Assembly (NCBI GenBank): GCA_964473995.1
Contig: CAYYRB010000092.1
Span: 1-6,451, forward strand
Length of the DNA stretch: 6,451 bases
DNA from: JAKRSD01 sp964473995
Lineage (GTDB): Bacteria > Bacteroidota > Bacteroidia > CAIKAF01
Direction of reading: 5' to 3'
Of the stretch, positions 5,804 through 6,451 are shown piece after piece. The notes under the pieces were generated by a model. That model was not told where the DNA came from. It worked only from the letters and a program-made list of their open reading frames with translations, and made no database searches. Both the position numbers and the translations under genes were made by a program. Position 1 is the first letter of the stretch. Every line of letters starts with the position of its first letter.

Positions 5804-6451
5804 CTTATTTTTAGTATCTGTCCCGCCCGGATAAAGTCACTTTTTAAACCATTCCATTTTTTAATTTTCGCCACACTTACCCTGAACTTTCGGGCGATGT
5901 GGGAAAGCGTATCTCCACTTTTTACGGTGTAGGTGGAGCCTCCCTTCTTCCCCGATTTTCCTTTGCCTTTTTCCTTCCCTGCTGTATACACCACTGCATC
6001 AGAATACTCTTTTAAAGGCAACGAATAGAGTGCAAGTTCCTGATTATTTTTCACTTGTGCAAGTGTGTTCATAAAAGAACGGTAAAGTAAATACCCTTTA
6101 AGTTTATATCCGCGATGCGTAAGATGAATGTAATCTCGGGTTGCATAACCTTCATCGGCCCATTTTTTTATTTGACCGAAGCCTCCCGAAAGGTCATACC
6201 AATTCCAAAAAAGACAATCATTTTTTTTAGCCAGTGAATCTACCAGGTTACGAAACTCCACACCGGCCGTGATGTATTTCCCCTTGTAAAACAAATCCTG
6301 AGTGGCCGTGAGTACAACCACCATGTCGGGATTCACGGCCCGAAACCGTTCTATCGATTTCTCTATGATGGGAGCGAGCTTGGGCTCCACTTTGTTTTTG
6401 TACAAAATATTGTTGGTGCCGAAATCCAAAATAACCATGTCAGGTTTGAGC
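5800..6451 (-). CDS. SGNH/GDSL hydrolase with C-terminal LysM domain, 5' end outside the window
   Basis: The frame stays open to the window edge, reading LKPD before the first in-window ATG at 6438, and LKPDMVILDFGTNN is a typical block III region of SGNH esterases. The gene is therefore cut, and its catalytic serine (block I) lies beyond 6451. Counting from that ATG, GTNN is at residues 7-10 and the catalytic Asp/His pair is DYIH (102-105), followed by LTHRGY. A basic, glycine-rich linker (about 154-168) leads to one LysM domain (170-212), which starts TYTVKSGDTLSHIARKF and ends GQILKIR. LysM binds N-acetylglucosamine polymers, so the hydrolase probably acts on peptidoglycan or another wall glycan, perhaps removing O-acetyl groups. 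The substrate is inferred. The stop overlaps the glucosaminidase start by 4 nt. A signal peptide would be upstream of the window. Confidence 0.88.
   Translation of the reverse strand, partial: LKPDMVILDFGTNNILYKNKVEPKLAPIIEKSIERFRAVNPDMVVVLTATQDLFYKGKYITAGVEFRNLVDSLAKKNDCLFWNWYDLSGGFGQIKKWADEGYATRDYIHLTHRGYKLKGYLLYRSFMNTLAQVKNNQELALYSLPLKEYSDAVVYTAGKEKGKGKSGKKGGSTYTVKSGDTLSHIARKFRVSVAKIKKWNGLKSDFIRAGQILKIR

Noticed and set aside
1..6451. Search for mobile elements, CRISPR arrays, tRNA or defence genes
   Set aside because: No direct-repeat array, transposase or integrase motif, tRNA-like cloverleaf, nuclease or helicase signature was seen on either strand.

Overview
The window reads as an ordinary chromosomal segment of a Bacteroidota bacterium. 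The evidence is a set of promoter-like boxes of the phylum's TAnnTTTG (-7) type at the expected places, start codons with no purine-rich Shine-Dalgarno sequence, a short RRM protein with a glycine-rich tail, and several protein families typical of the phylum. No phage, transposon, CRISPR array, tRNA or rRNA is visible. Base composition looks even across the window, with no obvious sign of recent transfer.

Layout from left to right. Positions 1-140 hold two terminator-like hairpins read on the minus strand, behind an RRM RNA-binding protein gene (160-507, minus). That gene has a good promoter at 632-661 and a leader of about 120 nt that opens with a small hairpin. Next is a complete Xaa-Pro aminopeptidase gene (687-1988, minus). 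A short divergent promoter region (1989-2069) separates it from a plus-strand run of four tightly packed genes. These are a 476-residue conserved soluble protein of unknown function (2070-3500), a small zinc-ribbon protein with a C-terminal membrane anchor (3500-3787), a small multi-pass membrane protein with VanZ-like motif spacing (3788-4165), and a beta-ketoacyl-ACP synthase family protein (4158-5306). The junctions are a 1-nt overlap, direct abutment and an 8-nt overlap, so the four are probably one operon. The synthase may also have its own start signal inside the preceding gene.

A 65-bp convergent gap follows, with a weak two-way terminator candidate. The right end carries two minus-strand genes that overlap by 4 nt: an SGNH-fold hydrolase with a C-terminal LysM domain, cut by the window edge, and a secreted glucosaminidase-like protein. 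They are best read as a cell-wall pair, with the LysM domain binding peptidoglycan, the SGNH domain possibly removing acyl groups, and the glucosaminidase cutting glycan.

No clear new defence or mobile system was found. The items most worth following up are the four-gene operon of mostly unassigned function, the synthase with its AHAPGT active-site variant, two interleaved perfect inverted repeats inside that gene, and the start codons placed only 4-6 nt behind promoter boxes, which suggest leaderless or near-leaderless mRNAs.
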